Of a stretch of 64,000 nucleotides of DNA, positions 32,573 to 41,055 are shown piece after piece. The notes under the pieces are model-generated. The model searched no databases. It had not been told where the DNA came from and saw only the letters and a program-made list of their open reading frames with translations. The DNA is taken from NCBI GenBank assembly GCA_030150265.1, contig JASLGG010000025.1, positions 154,744-218,743 on the forward strand, given 5' to 3'. This DNA is from Protaetiibacter sp. Lineage in GTDB: Bacteria; Actinomycetota; Actinomycetes; Actinomycetales; Microbacteriaceae. Within the stretch, counting starts at the first letter, position 1. Every line of letters starts with the position of its first letter. The position numbers and the translations under genes are program-made.

Positions 32573-34429
32573 TCAGCGGTCCGCGAGGGTCGCGCGCGCC
32601 TCCTGGAGCCGGCGGAAGTAGGTGCTGCGGCTGAGGAAGGCGGCTCGGGCGACGCCCTCGTGGCTCGCCCCCGGCGTCAGGTAGCGCTCGCGGACGAGCC
32701 GGAGGAGCTCCGGCCGTGCTGCGAGCCGGACGCCGACCGCTCGGCGCACCCGCATCCGGGCGAGCACCGGGTCGTCGCCGAGCGGCAACCGCCCCCAGGC
32801 GTCGTCGTCGTGGAAGGCGTCGAGCGCCGCGACGAGCACGTCCCCGGGCAGCGCGAGCGGAACACCCGCCTCCCGCGCCACGGCGTCGAGGAAGTACCCG
32901 CACAACCCGTCCTCGCCGCCGTCCGCGATCCAGGTGCGCACCGCGATGCCGTCGAGCGTCCGGGCGAGCTCGGGGACCTCCTGGAACCTCAGCGCGGCCA
33001 TCGGCTCGGCGTAGTCGAGCGGCCCGATCTGGTTGACGAGGTTGAAGCGGGGGTTGCTCGCCCGATGGCGACGTGCCGTCGCCGAGTTCGCCACGCCCCA
33101 CGCGGCGGACTCCGGAGGACCGAACGCCACCAGGAAGGCCGTCAGCATCGTCGTGGACTCCGGGAGGCCCTGCACCCGCGCCCATTCCGCCATGGGGGCG
33201 ACGAGCGCCCGGTGGTCGGCGGGGATGCCGTCGGCGGCGGCGAGCGGGAGGACGGCGGCCGCTCCCGCCGCGGCACCGGATGAGCGACGCACGACGTGCG
33301 CGACGCCGTGGGGCGCCGCCAGCCACGGCCCGATCAGCGGCCAGCTCCCCGGCATCCGCGACTCGACCTGCCGTTCCAGCTCGGCGAGCTCCGCCTCGCG
33401 CGGCCGGTCGCTGAACAGCCGGGGGGTGGCCCGCACCACGCTGCCGCGCAGCTCGGGGTCGAGCACGAGTCGTGCGAGGCGCTCCATCGCGGCGACGTCG
33501 CCCGCATCCGCCAGCTCGATCATGTGGACGCCGGCGCGTACGGCCAGCCGGGGGTAGCGGCCGTCGGCGATCGCTCGCCGGGTGAGCGACTCGGCGAGCA
33601 GCGGGTGCAGCGCGAGCCGCCCCTCGCGCGTCTCGACGAAGGAGCAGGCGGCGAGCGCGTCGAGAGCCTCGGCGGGCGGATGCTCGGGCAGCACGGCGGC
33701 GAGGAGCTCCGCATCCACGCCGTCGGCGATGGCCGTGAGCGTCAGGACGTCGCCGTCGAGCTGGGCGAGCGCGCCGTCGGTGAGATGCTCGGCGACGTCG
33801 TCGGAGGTCGCCGCGAGCACGGCGGTGAGCCGGTCGGGGGCGGTGGCCCAGCCGTGCGCCGCCAGGGTGAGCGCCAGCGGCAGACCGTGGGACCAGCTCG
33901 TGATGCGTCGTCGCGCCTCCGGGTCGTCGACGCCGTAGCGGGCGAGCAGCTCGTCGGCCGCGGCGTCGCCGAGCGCGGCCAGGGTCACCTGCCGGGTCAC
34001 GGGCTCCAGCTCGACGGGCAGCCAACCCGCGGGCAGCAGCCGTGCCGCCAGGACGGCGCGGGAACCGGCGGGCAGCCCGGCGAGCAGCGGCCCGAGGCCG
34101 TGCACCGCGCCGCCGAGGGCGCCCACCTCGTCGAGCGCGACGAGCAGCGGGGCGTCGGTGACGGCGTGCCCGGCGAGCTCCTCCGCGAGATCGGGCAAGC
34201 CGCGACCCCGGCAGTCGATCGCCGCGATCCGGTAGCCGCGGGCCTCCGCGCGGCGCGCGGCGTCGCGCAGCGCGGCGCTCTTGCCCGCACCGCCGGGACC
34301 CAGCACCGCGACCACCCGGTCCTCGCCGTGGGGGTCGAGCAGCCTCGCGAACACCCGCTCGAGCTCCGGCGGGCTGACGTAGCGTCGCCGGTCGACCTCG
34401 CGCGCGTGCGCCGCCACCGTCGCCGTCAT
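32573..34429 (-). CDS. Large STAND-type ATPase with C-terminal HTH (regulator)
   Basis: The 618-residue protein has a P-loop, VLGPGGAGKSAALRD (residues 42-56), and Walker B PLLVALDEVGALG (92-104), followed by an NB-ARC-like region with LLARYGVDDPEARRRITSWS and LPLALTLAAHGW. A long helical middle (300-520) follows. The C-terminus, RERYLTPGASHEGVARAAFL then SRSTYFRRLQEARATL, looks like a helix-turn-helix. It resembles ATP-dependent signal-sensing transcription factors (MalT-like). It is divergent from the NAD(P)-binding gene at 34486, 56 nt away. Confidence 0.75.
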   Translation of the reverse strand: MTATVAAHAREVDRRRYVSPPELERVFARLLDPHGEDRVVAVLGPGGAGKSAALRDAARRAEARGYRIAAIDCRGRGLPDLAEELAGHAVTDAPLLVALDEVGALGGAVHGLGPLLAGLPAGSRAVLAARLLPAGWLPVELEPVTRQVTLAALGDAAADELLARYGVDDPEARRRITSWSHGLPLALTLAAHGWATAPDRLTAVLAATSDDVAEHLTDGALAQLDGDVLTLTAIADGVDAELLAAVLPEHPPAEALDALAACSFVETREGRLALHPLLAESLTRRAIADGRYPRLAVRAGVHMIELADAGDVAAMERLARLVLDPELRGSVVRATPRLFSDRPREAELAELERQVESRMPGSWPLIGPWLAAPHGVAHVVRRSSGAAAGAAAVLPLAAADGIPADHRALVAPMAEWARVQGLPESTTMLTAFLVAFGPPESAAWGVANSATARRHRASNPRFNLVNQIGPLDYAEPMAALRFQEVPELARTLDGIAVRTWIADGGEDGLCGYFLDAVAREAGVPLALPGDVLVAALDAFHDDDAWGRLPLGDDPVLARMRVRRAVGVRLAARPELLRLVRERYLTPGASHEGVARAAFLSRSTYFRRLQEARATLADR

Positions 34430-34471
34430 CCGCTGCCCTCGTCTCGCCGTCGCCTCGGTTCGTGACCCGAA

Positions 34472-34477
34472 TAGTAT
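34472..34477 (+). promoter_or_regulatory. -10 box of the NAD(P)-binding gene in a divergent promoter
   Basis: TAGTAT lies 8 nt upstream of ATG 34486, in the 56-nt gap shared with the divergent STAND regulator gene, so both promoters must overlap here and the regulator may control its neighbour. Confidence 0.45.
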
Positions 34478-34485
34478 CGGGGGCC

Positions 34486-35223
34486 ATGCAGATCGTCGTG
34501 CTGGGAGCGGCCGGGCGGATCGGTGAGCCGATCGTCGACGCGGCGGAGCGTCGCGGCCACCGGGTGGTGCGTGTCACGTCCGTGAACGGGCCGGGCGCCG
34601 CCGTGGAGGCGGCTCTCGCCGAGGCGTTCGCCGCAGCGGATGCGGTCGTCGACGCGCTCGACATCGCGACGGTGCGGCGCAGGCCCGCCGTCGTCGCCGC
34701 GACGCGGGCGACTCGGCGGGTCGTCGCGGCTGCGGCCCGCGCCGAGGTGCCTCATCTCGTGGCGATGTCGGTCTGGCACGCCGCGCATCCGGCGGTCGCC
34801 CGCCACGGGTACCTCGCGGCGACAGCCGCCCGGGAGCGGGGGTACCGGCTCTCGGGCGTCCCGCTCTCGATCGTGCGGTCGACGCCGTGGTTCGAGCTCG
34901 CCGAGCAGCTGGTGACGACCGCGCGCGGGCCGGTCGCGCTCGTGCCTCACGTGCTCTCCCGGCCGGTGGCGGCATCCGCGGCGGCATCCGCGGCCGTCGA
35001 CCTCGCGGAGGGCGCGCCGCGGCCGGAGGGTGCGGTCGTCGCGGGCCCGGATGCGCTCGACCTCGTCGAGCTGGCGCGCCATGTCGCGGCGGCCCGCGGC
35101 GGGCGCCCGCGCGTGCTGCCGGTCGGACGGCTCGGACGCGTTCCCGGGCTCCTGTGCCCGCCCGACGACATCCCGGGGGTCGGCCCGGCGTTCGCGGAGT
35201 GGCTGGCCACGCGTCCGCGATAG
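34486..35223 (+). CDS. NAD(P)H-binding protein, atypical SDR family
   Basis: The 245-residue protein starts MQIVVLGAAGRIGEPIVDAAERRGH, with the Rossmann motif GAAGRIG of atypical short-chain dehydrogenases (NmrA/NAD(P)H azoreductase-like). Other segments are MSVWHAAHPAVARHGYLAATAARE and IVRSTPWFELAEQLV. Such proteins are redox sensors or reductases; function not clear here. The start follows TAGTAT by 8 nt; an ORF extension upstream would run into the promoter. Confidence 0.85.
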   Translation: MQIVVLGAAGRIGEPIVDAAERRGHRVVRVTSVNGPGAAVEAALAEAFAAADAVVDALDIATVRRRPAVVAATRATRRVVAAAARAEVPHLVAMSVWHAAHPAVARHGYLAATAARERGYRLSGVPLSIVRSTPWFELAEQLVTTARGPVALVPHVLSRPVAASAAASAAVDLAEGAPRPEGAVVAGPDALDLVELARHVAAARGGRPRVLPVGRLGRVPGLLCPPDDIPGVGPAFAEWLATRPR

Positions 35224-35233
35224 CGGCCTGCGG

Positions 35234-36103
35234 TCAGCCTCCCGCGTGCGGCGCCTGGATCTCGTCGATGACGGCGGCGACGAGGTGCCACCGCTCACGT
35301 CCCGGCCGCGTGATCGTGTAGCTGCGGCGGGTGCCGGCGAGCCCGTCGACGTCGACGTAGCGCACGGCCGGATGACGCTCGGTGTCGTCGGCGATGAGCG
35401 CGACCCCGTGGCCCTCCGCCACGAGCTGCGTCACGAGCCGGATGCTGTCGATGTGGTGCGCGATATGCGGCACCACATCCGCGGGGGCCGTCAGCTGCCG
35501 GATGATCTCGTCCTCGTCGGTGGCACGCGAGTTCGCGATCCAGACCGTCTCGGGATCGCCGATGATCTCCCGGCCGGCCCGCCGCTCGGCGGGGTGCACC
35601 GCGAGCTGCATCGGCGCGGCGGCGAACGGCTCCGGGAGGCCGCGGTGCGGGGTGAGGCTGTGGTCGTAGACGACGCCGACGTCGATCGCGTCCTCGGCGA
35701 GGAGCGTGCGGATCTCGTCGGGCTCGCGCTCCTGCATCCGCACCTCCAGCGCGGGGTGCCGTTCGCGCAGGCGGCGCACGGCGGGGGCGATGTCGCGCAG
35801 CACGCTCGTCGCGTAGCCGGCCACCCGCACGAGGCCCCGCAGCGGGCCCTCGTCGCGGAGCTCCCCGCGACCCGCGTCGAGCTCCGCCAGCGCGGTCCGC
35901 GCGTGGGGGAGGAAGGCGAGTCCCGCGGGGGTGAGCACGAGCCGCCGCCCGACCGGCTCCACGAGGGCCGCGCCGAGCTCCGCCTGCAGGCGCGCGAGGT
36001 GCTGGGAGACGGCGGAGGTGCTGTACCCGGTCGCCGCCGCCACCGCGCGCAGGGTGCCGAGCTCGGAGAGGTCGACGAGCACCCGCATCCATCGCGTGTC
36101 CAC
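35234..36103 (-). CDS. LysR-family transcriptional regulator
   Basis: The 289-residue protein starts with GTG (VDTRWMRVLVDLSELGTLRA), with TAGCAT exactly 6 nt upstream. The winged HTH is in residues 1-65 (AAATGYSTSAVSQHLARLQAELGAAL, then VEPVGRRLVLTPAG), and the rest is the periplasmic-binding-like effector domain. It is divergent from the PLP decarboxylase gene, the classic LysR-target arrangement, and overlaps none of its neighbours. Confidence 0.92.
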   Translation of the reverse strand: MDTRWMRVLVDLSELGTLRAVAAATGYSTSAVSQHLARLQAELGAALVEPVGRRLVLTPAGLAFLPHARTALAELDAGRGELRDEGPLRGLVRVAGYATSVLRDIAPAVRRLRERHPALEVRMQEREPDEIRTLLAEDAIDVGVVYDHSLTPHRGLPEPFAAAPMQLAVHPAERRAGREIIGDPETVWIANSRATDEDEIIRQLTAPADVVPHIAHHIDSIRLVTQLVAEGHGVALIADDTERHPAVRYVDVDGLAGTRRSYTITRPGRERWHLVAAVIDEIQAPHAGG

Positions 36104-36196
36104 GAGGGGATGCTAGCCGAACATCCGTGGATCGCGGATGCTTGATGCCGAGATCCGTGATAGACGCGGATGATCGCGGAGTGAGGGAATGGTCGG
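36104..36196. promoter_or_regulatory. LysR/decarboxylase intergenic region with two dyads
   Basis: The 93-nt divergent promoter holds two spaced dyads: CATCCG-TGGATCG-CGGATG at 36121-36139 and ATCCG-TGATAGACG-CGGAT at 36152-36170, arranged in tandem with about 31 nt between centres. They are likely LysR binding sites. The LysR -10 (TAGCAT, read on the minus strand) lies at 36110-36115. Confidence 0.55.
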
Positions 36197-37588
36197 GTGA
36201 CGATCAGCGCACCCGTGCCCGCCCTCTCGCCCACCCGGATGCACGAGCGCGACGACCTCGCGGTCCGCCGGCTCGCGGAGGCGGCCGCGGCGCGGCTCAG
36301 CTCCGAGCCGGTGCTCGGCACCACCGCGGAGCCCGCCGTGCTCGACGCCGCGGTCGGCGCCACCGTCACCTCCGGCGGTCTCGGCCTCGACGGCGCGCTG
36401 CGGGTGTGGACCGACGAGCTCGCACCGGCCTGCATCGCGATCGAGCATCCGCGCTACCTCGCCTTCATCCCGAGCGCGCCCACGCGCCTCGCCGCCGGGT
36501 TCGACATGGTCGTGAGCGCCACGAACCCCTACGGCGGCTCGTGGTACGAGGGCGCGGGGGTGGTCTTCGCGGAGAACCAGGCGCTGCGCTGGATCGCCGA
36601 CCTCGCCGGGATGCCGGAGGGCGCGGGCGGGGTGTTCGTGCAGGGCGGCACGATCGGCAACCTCTCCGCCCTCGTCGCGGCGCGCGAGCACGCGCGTTCG
36701 TCGCGCGCGGTCGCGCCCGCGCGGTGGGCGGTGTGCGTCACCGAGGAGACCCACTCCTCCGTCAGCCACTCGCTGCGCACCGTCATGGATGTCGACGTCG
36801 TCGTGGTGCCGGGCGACGAGCGGGGCCGGATGACGGGCGCCGCCCTCCGCGCCACGGTCGAGGCCCTGCCCGCGGACCGTCGGGACGGGATCTTCGCGGT
36901 CGTCGCGACCGCGGGCAGCACCAACCTGGGCGTCGTCGACGACCTGGCCGGCATCGGCGAGGTCGCGCGCGCGAACGGCTGGTGGCTGCACGTCGACGGC
37001 GCCTACGGCGGCGCCGGGCTGGCCGCGCCGAGCGTGCGCGAGCTGTACACGGGGATCGAGCACGCGGACTCCTTCATCGTCGACCCGCACAAGTGGCTGT
37101 TCGGCCCGTTCGACTGCTGCGCGCTGGTGTACCGCGATCCGGCGATCGCGCGTGCCGCCCACACCCAGCACGCGGCCTACCTGGACGCGGTCACGATGGA
37201 GGGGGAGTGGAACCCCTCCGACTACGCCATCCAGCTCACGCGCCGGGCGCGCGGGCTGCCGCTCTGGTTCTCCCTCGCGGCGCACGGCACGGATGCCTAC
37301 CGCGACGCCGTGGAGCAGACGCTCCGGGTCGCGCGGGAGGGCGCGGAGCTCATCCGCCGGGCGGAGCACCTCGAGCTGCTGGTCGAGCCCGAGCTCAGCG
37401 TGCTGGTCTTCGCACGGCGCGGCTGGGACGACGCCGACTACGGCCCGTGGGGCGACCGCCTGCTCGAGCAGGGCCTCGCCTTCGTCACCTCCACGCGCCA
37501 CCGCGGCCGTACCTGCGCCCGCCTCGCGATCGTGAACCCCCTCACGACCCCCGCCGACCTGGCCGCCATCCTCGACACCCTGCGCTGA
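36197..37588 (+). CDS. PLP-dependent group II decarboxylase
   Basis: The 463-residue protein belongs to the aromatic-L-amino-acid/glutamate decarboxylase group: ATNPYGGSWYEGAGVVFAEN near residue 107, FVQGGTIGNLSALVAAREHA, ATAGSTNLGVVDDL and the lysine that binds PLP in FIVDPHKWLFGPFDCC (Lys near residue 298), with HVDGAYGGAG upstream of it (Asp that pairs with the PLP ring). It starts with GTG after GAGGG. The divergent LysR gene suggests substrate-induced expression. The amino acid substrate is not evident from sequence. Confidence 0.93.
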   Translation: MTISAPVPALSPTRMHERDDLAVRRLAEAAAARLSSEPVLGTTAEPAVLDAAVGATVTSGGLGLDGALRVWTDELAPACIAIEHPRYLAFIPSAPTRLAAGFDMVVSATNPYGGSWYEGAGVVFAENQALRWIADLAGMPEGAGGVFVQGGTIGNLSALVAAREHARSSRAVAPARWAVCVTEETHSSVSHSLRTVMDVDVVVVPGDERGRMTGAALRATVEALPADRRDGIFAVVATAGSTNLGVVDDLAGIGEVARANGWWLHVDGAYGGAGLAAPSVRELYTGIEHADSFIVDPHKWLFGPFDCCALVYRDPAIARAAHTQHAAYLDAVTMEGEWNPSDYAIQLTRRARGLPLWFSLAAHGTDAYRDAVEQTLRVAREGAELIRRAEHLELLVEPELSVLVFARRGWDDADYGPWGDRLLEQGLAFVTSTRHRGRTCARLAIVNPLTTPADLAAILDTLR

Positions 37589-37623
37589 CCCGCTCCCCGC
37601 ATCCGCGGAGGGATCACGGGTCA
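37586..37623. terminator. Bidirectional hairpin spanning both stop codons
   Basis: TGACCCG (37586-37592) and CGGGTCA (37617-37623) pair and enclose a further stem CTCCCCGC/GCGGAG. The first TGA is the stop of the decarboxylase and the last three bases are the stop of the minus-strand permease, so one hairpin could end both transcripts. Confidence 0.6.
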
Positions 37624-38682
37624 GAGCTCGTTCTGGCGGGGGATGATGACCTGCTTGACGATGATGAGGATCGACGCCGCCACCGGGATCGCGACGAGGG
37701 CGCCCAGGATGCCGAGCAGCGTGCCGCCCGCGAGGGCCGCGATCACGACCACGACCCCCGGAACCTTGACCGCGCGGTTCATGATGTTGGGGCTCAGCAC
37801 GTAGGCCTCCACCTGCATGTACACGAGGTACCAGATGCCGACGACGAGCACCGCGGGCCAGCCGTCGAAGAGCCACACCAGCGCGGTGATGATGACCGAG
37901 CCGGTGATCGTGCCCACGAGCGGCACCAGGGAGAACAGGAAGGCGATGAAGGCGAGCAGGGCGCTGTAGGAGATCGGCGAGCCGAGGATCCACCCGAGCA
38001 CCGTCAGGAACAGGAACGTCAGCACGCCGTTGCACGCGCCGAGCGCCACCTGCCCGATGACGTAGCGGCCCACGGAGGTCGAGATCTGCTCCGAGATGTC
38101 GATGAACTTCTCGCGCTTCGACGCGGGCACCAGCTGGTAGAGGGCACGCTTGATGCTGCTGAGCGAGGCGACGAAGTACAGCATCAGGATGAGCACGATG
38201 AGGGCGCCGAAGACGCCGCTCGCGATCGACATCGCGGTCGCGAGCACCCCGGTGGTGATGCCCTGGATGTTGGTCGTGAAGAAGTCCTCGACGCCCTGCA
38301 TCACCTTGTCGTAGTCCAGCCAGTTGACGTAGGCGTCCCACCATCTCTTGATGGCCTCCTGGTCGCCGAACGTCGTCACGAGCTTCGGGATCTGCTGGAT
38401 CAGGGCGCCGACCTGGTCGGCGAGCACCGGGATGATCGCGAAGATGAACCCCGCGAGGACGCCGAGGATCCCCAGCAGCACGATCACGATCGCCAGCGGA
38501 CGGGGCAGCTTGTGCTTCTCGAGGAACGACACCGCGGGGTCCACGCCGAGGGCGAGGAAGAGCGCCGCACCCACGTAGGTGAGGATCGTCGCGAGGTTGC
38601 CGATCCCGGTGCCGATCATGACCGCCACGAGCACGCCGAGGCCCCCGAAGAGCCCCAGGCGGAAGGCGTTCTGGATCTTCAC
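37621..38682 (-). CDS. AI-2E family transporter (PerM-like permease)
   Basis: The 353-residue protein has the topology of the family: two N-terminal helices (residues 12-50), one near 60-85, a large amphipathic central region (about 90-170), then five helices in the second half (from 175) including GVLTFLFLTVLGWILGSPIS and FSLVPLVGTITGSVIITAL. The family name reflects one member exporting autoinducer-2; others do other tasks. The GTG start overlaps the stop of the upstream coiled-coil gene, so expression is linked to it. Confidence 0.93.
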   Translation of the reverse strand: MKIQNAFRLGLFGGLGVLVAVMIGTGIGNLATILTYVGAALFLALGVDPAVSFLEKHKLPRPLAIVIVLLGILGVLAGFIFAIIPVLADQVGALIQQIPKLVTTFGDQEAIKRWWDAYVNWLDYDKVMQGVEDFFTTNIQGITTGVLATAMSIASGVFGALIVLILMLYFVASLSSIKRALYQLVPASKREKFIDISEQISTSVGRYVIGQVALGACNGVLTFLFLTVLGWILGSPISYSALLAFIAFLFSLVPLVGTITGSVIITALVWLFDGWPAVLVVGIWYLVYMQVEAYVLSPNIMNRAVKVPGVVVVIAALAGGTLLGILGALVAIPVAASILIIVKQVIIPRQNEL

Positions 38683-40760
38683 CGTGCGTCCTCGGCGACC
38701 GGCGCGTCCTCGACGATCACGTCATCGGCCGGTGCCCCGTCGGCCGGCGCCTCATCCGCGGGCACCGGGAAGCCCTCGGACGGCCCGGCGAGCCGGTCGG
38801 CGCCCGCGAGCAGCCCGCGCAGGTTCTCGAAGTACGCCGCGACGGCCTCGCGCTCGACGCGGATCTTCGAGAGGCGGTCCTCGGCGTCGGCGACGAGCGC
38901 CGCCGCCTGGCTCTGGGCGTCGCCCACGATCTTCTTCGCGGTGGCCTCGGCCTCCCGCGTCGTGGCGGTGGCCGCCGCCTGCGCGTCGTCGACGATCCGC
39001 CGGGCCTCGGCGACGCCGTCGGTCTGCAGGGCGTCGACCTCGGCGCGCTTCTCGGCGGCGCGGGCGGATGCCTCCTGCAGCTGCGCGGTCGCCTCGTCGA
39101 GGTACTTCTGCGTGCTCGCGGCCGCCTCCTGGTGACGGGCGACGTAGTCCTTCTCGGCCTCGTCGCGGCGCGCGGCCAGCTCGACGTCGAGATCCGTGCG
39201 CGCCTGCTCCGCCTCGGCGCGCAGACGCGAGACGTGCTCGTCGCTCTCGTGGGCGATGCGCGCGCGATGCTTCTCCTGCTCGGCGGCGAGCTCCGCGCGG
39301 GCGCGGGCGACGTCGCGGTCGGTGTCGGTGCGGAGCTTCTCGACCTCGACGGATGCGGTGCCGCGCAGCTGCGCGACCGCCTGCTCCGCCTCGGCGCGCC
39401 GCCCCGCGAGCTCGGCATCGAGCGCCTCCCGCGCGGCGGCGAGCTCGGCCGCCCAGCCCTCGCGGGATGCCGTCTCCTCGGTCTCCCAGGCCGCGCGTGC
39501 GGCGGCGAGCTCGGTCTCCTGGGCGCTGCGGGCGTTCGCGAGCTCGGTGGCGAGTGCCGAGCGCGTCGTGCGCAGCTCCGTCTCGAGCAGGCCGCGGGCG
39601 TTCGCGAGCTCGGCGTCGTGGGCCTCGCGGGCGGCGGTGAGCTCCGCCTCCTGCGCGGCGCGCGCCGAGGCGAGCTCGGCCTCCAGCTCGGCCCGTGCGG
39701 TCGCCACCTCGGAGGCGAGCGCGCTGCGGGTGCGCACGAGCTCGTCCTCCAGCTCGGTGCGCAGCCGGGCGAGCTCGGTCTCGAGCGCGGCACGACGCGT
39801 GGCGATCTCGGTGTCGAGCGCCGTGCGCTGGGTCGTGACGTCCGCCTCGAGCTGTGCGCGAGCGGTCGCGATCTCGGTCGCGAGCGCGGCGCGCTCGGAT
39901 GCGGTCGCGGCCTCCAGCTCGGCACGCGCCCGGCGGGTGTCGGCGTCGAGCGCCGCGGCCCGGGCCTCCGTGTCGATCCGCAGCGCCTCGCGGGCCTCGG
40001 CGGTCTCGCGCGCGAGGTCGGTGCGGCCCTGCTCGAGATCGTGCGCGAGCTGGGCCCGCTGCTGCGCGTCCTCGGCTGCGAACTCCGCGCGCCCCTTCTC
40101 GGTGTCGCGCGCGAGCCCGGCGGCCTCCTCGCGGGCCTCGGCGACCTCGCGCTGCGCGACGACGCGCAGCTCCGCGAGCTCGCGCTCGGCCTCCGCCCGC
40201 AGAGCCGCGACCTCGCGGCGCCCGGCGGCGCGCGTCTCGGCGACCTCGGTGGCGACGGCACCGCGGATCGCGGCGGCCTCCCGCAGCGCCTCCTGGGTCG
40301 TGGCCTCGGCATCCGCCGCCGCGCGGGCCGCGAGCGCCTCGGCCTCCTCGCGGGCGGTGCCGAGGATGCGGTCCGCCTGCGCCTGCGCGTCGCCGACGAG
40401 CCGCTGCGCGGTCTCCGCGGCGTCGGACCGCAGCGCCGTGGCCTCCTGCTGCACGGCGTTCCGGAGCTTCTCGGCGTCGATGTCGGCCTGCGCGATGAGC
40501 CGCGTGGACTGCTCCTCGGCGACGCGGAGGGTGTTCTCGAGCTTCGTCCCGAGGCCGGAGTAGGTGGGGTTGCCCACCTCGTCGAGCTCCGCCTGGAGGT
40601 CGTCGGCGAGCGCCTGCAGCCGCTTGACCTCCTTGAGCGCATCCGTGCGGTCGGAGTTGGCCTTGATGAGATCGCGCCGCAGGGTGGCGACCGCCTGGTC
40701 GACCTCTTCCTTGCGATATCCGCGAAGCTCGGTGGTGAAACCCGCGTCGTCTGCCGCCAC
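38679..40760 (-). CDS. Very long DivIVA-like coiled-coil protein
   Basis: The 693-residue protein starts VAADDAGFTTELRGYRKEEVDQ, where GYRKEEVDQ is the DivIVA N-terminal motif, and continues with a long almost uninterrupted Ala/Glu/Arg helix with 11-residue periodicity (variants of AELETELARLRTEL and AEAEQAVAQLRGTAS). Residues 340-560 are the most repetitive. The C-terminal ~60 residues (after about 630) are Pro/Ala-rich. It may be a polar or cytoskeletal scaffold like actinobacterial Scy/FilP. Start GTG follows GAGCGAGGAG; a longer frame upstream is not supported. Confidence 0.88.
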   Translation of the reverse strand: MAADDAGFTTELRGYRKEEVDQAVATLRRDLIKANSDRTDALKEVKRLQALADDLQAELDEVGNPTYSGLGTKLENTLRVAEEQSTRLIAQADIDAEKLRNAVQQEATALRSDAAETAQRLVGDAQAQADRILGTAREEAEALAARAAADAEATTQEALREAAAIRGAVATEVAETRAAGRREVAALRAEAERELAELRVVAQREVAEAREEAAGLARDTEKGRAEFAAEDAQQRAQLAHDLEQGRTDLARETAEAREALRIDTEARAAALDADTRRARAELEAATASERAALATEIATARAQLEADVTTQRTALDTEIATRRAALETELARLRTELEDELVRTRSALASEVATARAELEAELASARAAQEAELTAAREAHDAELANARGLLETELRTTRSALATELANARSAQETELAAARAAWETEETASREGWAAELAAAREALDAELAGRRAEAEQAVAQLRGTASVEVEKLRTDTDRDVARARAELAAEQEKHRARIAHESDEHVSRLRAEAEQARTDLDVELAARRDEAEKDYVARHQEAAASTQKYLDEATAQLQEASARAAEKRAEVDALQTDGVAEARRIVDDAQAAATATTREAEATAKKIVGDAQSQAAALVADAEDRLSKIRVEREAVAAYFENLRGLLAGADRLAGPSEGFPVPADEAPADGAPADDVIVEDAPVAEDAR

Positions 40761-41055
40761 GTGCGCTCCTCGCTCGGGGAAAACCGATGAATCCCCGCGC
40801 CTTCCGCGGCTGGGGGAACGCTCCCGAGTGTAATCGGCGGGGGAGGTGCCCGCCTCCCTCCCGGGGGATCCTCCGGTCAGGGGACTCCCAGGCGGCTCCC
40901 GGGCCGCGCCCGGAGAGCGACCCGGTGCGTCCGCTACTCTGGGATGTCTTTGCCTGCTGTCCCGCCCGATTCCCGGTGGCGGGGCCCGCCGCCTTGAGAC
41001 ATCGTCCGGCGGGCCGCGCGGAACCTCCGCGCCGCAGCCCGAGAGGAGTTCACCC
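40761..41055. promoter_or_regulatory. Divergent promoter region, 295 nt
   Basis: This gap lies between the coiled-coil gene (minus) and the membrane-protein gene (plus). It contains a minus-strand -10 box (TACACT read on minus near 40829-40834) and a plus-strand TACTCT at 40935-40940, plus the ribosome binding sites of both genes. No open frame with coding character is seen. Confidence 0.5.

Noticed and set aside
36127..39135. 1002-codon plus-strand open frame
   Set aside because: It covers the decarboxylase in another frame and runs antisense to the AI-2E permease and the coiled-coil gene. Composition is arginine-rich and no domain is seen.
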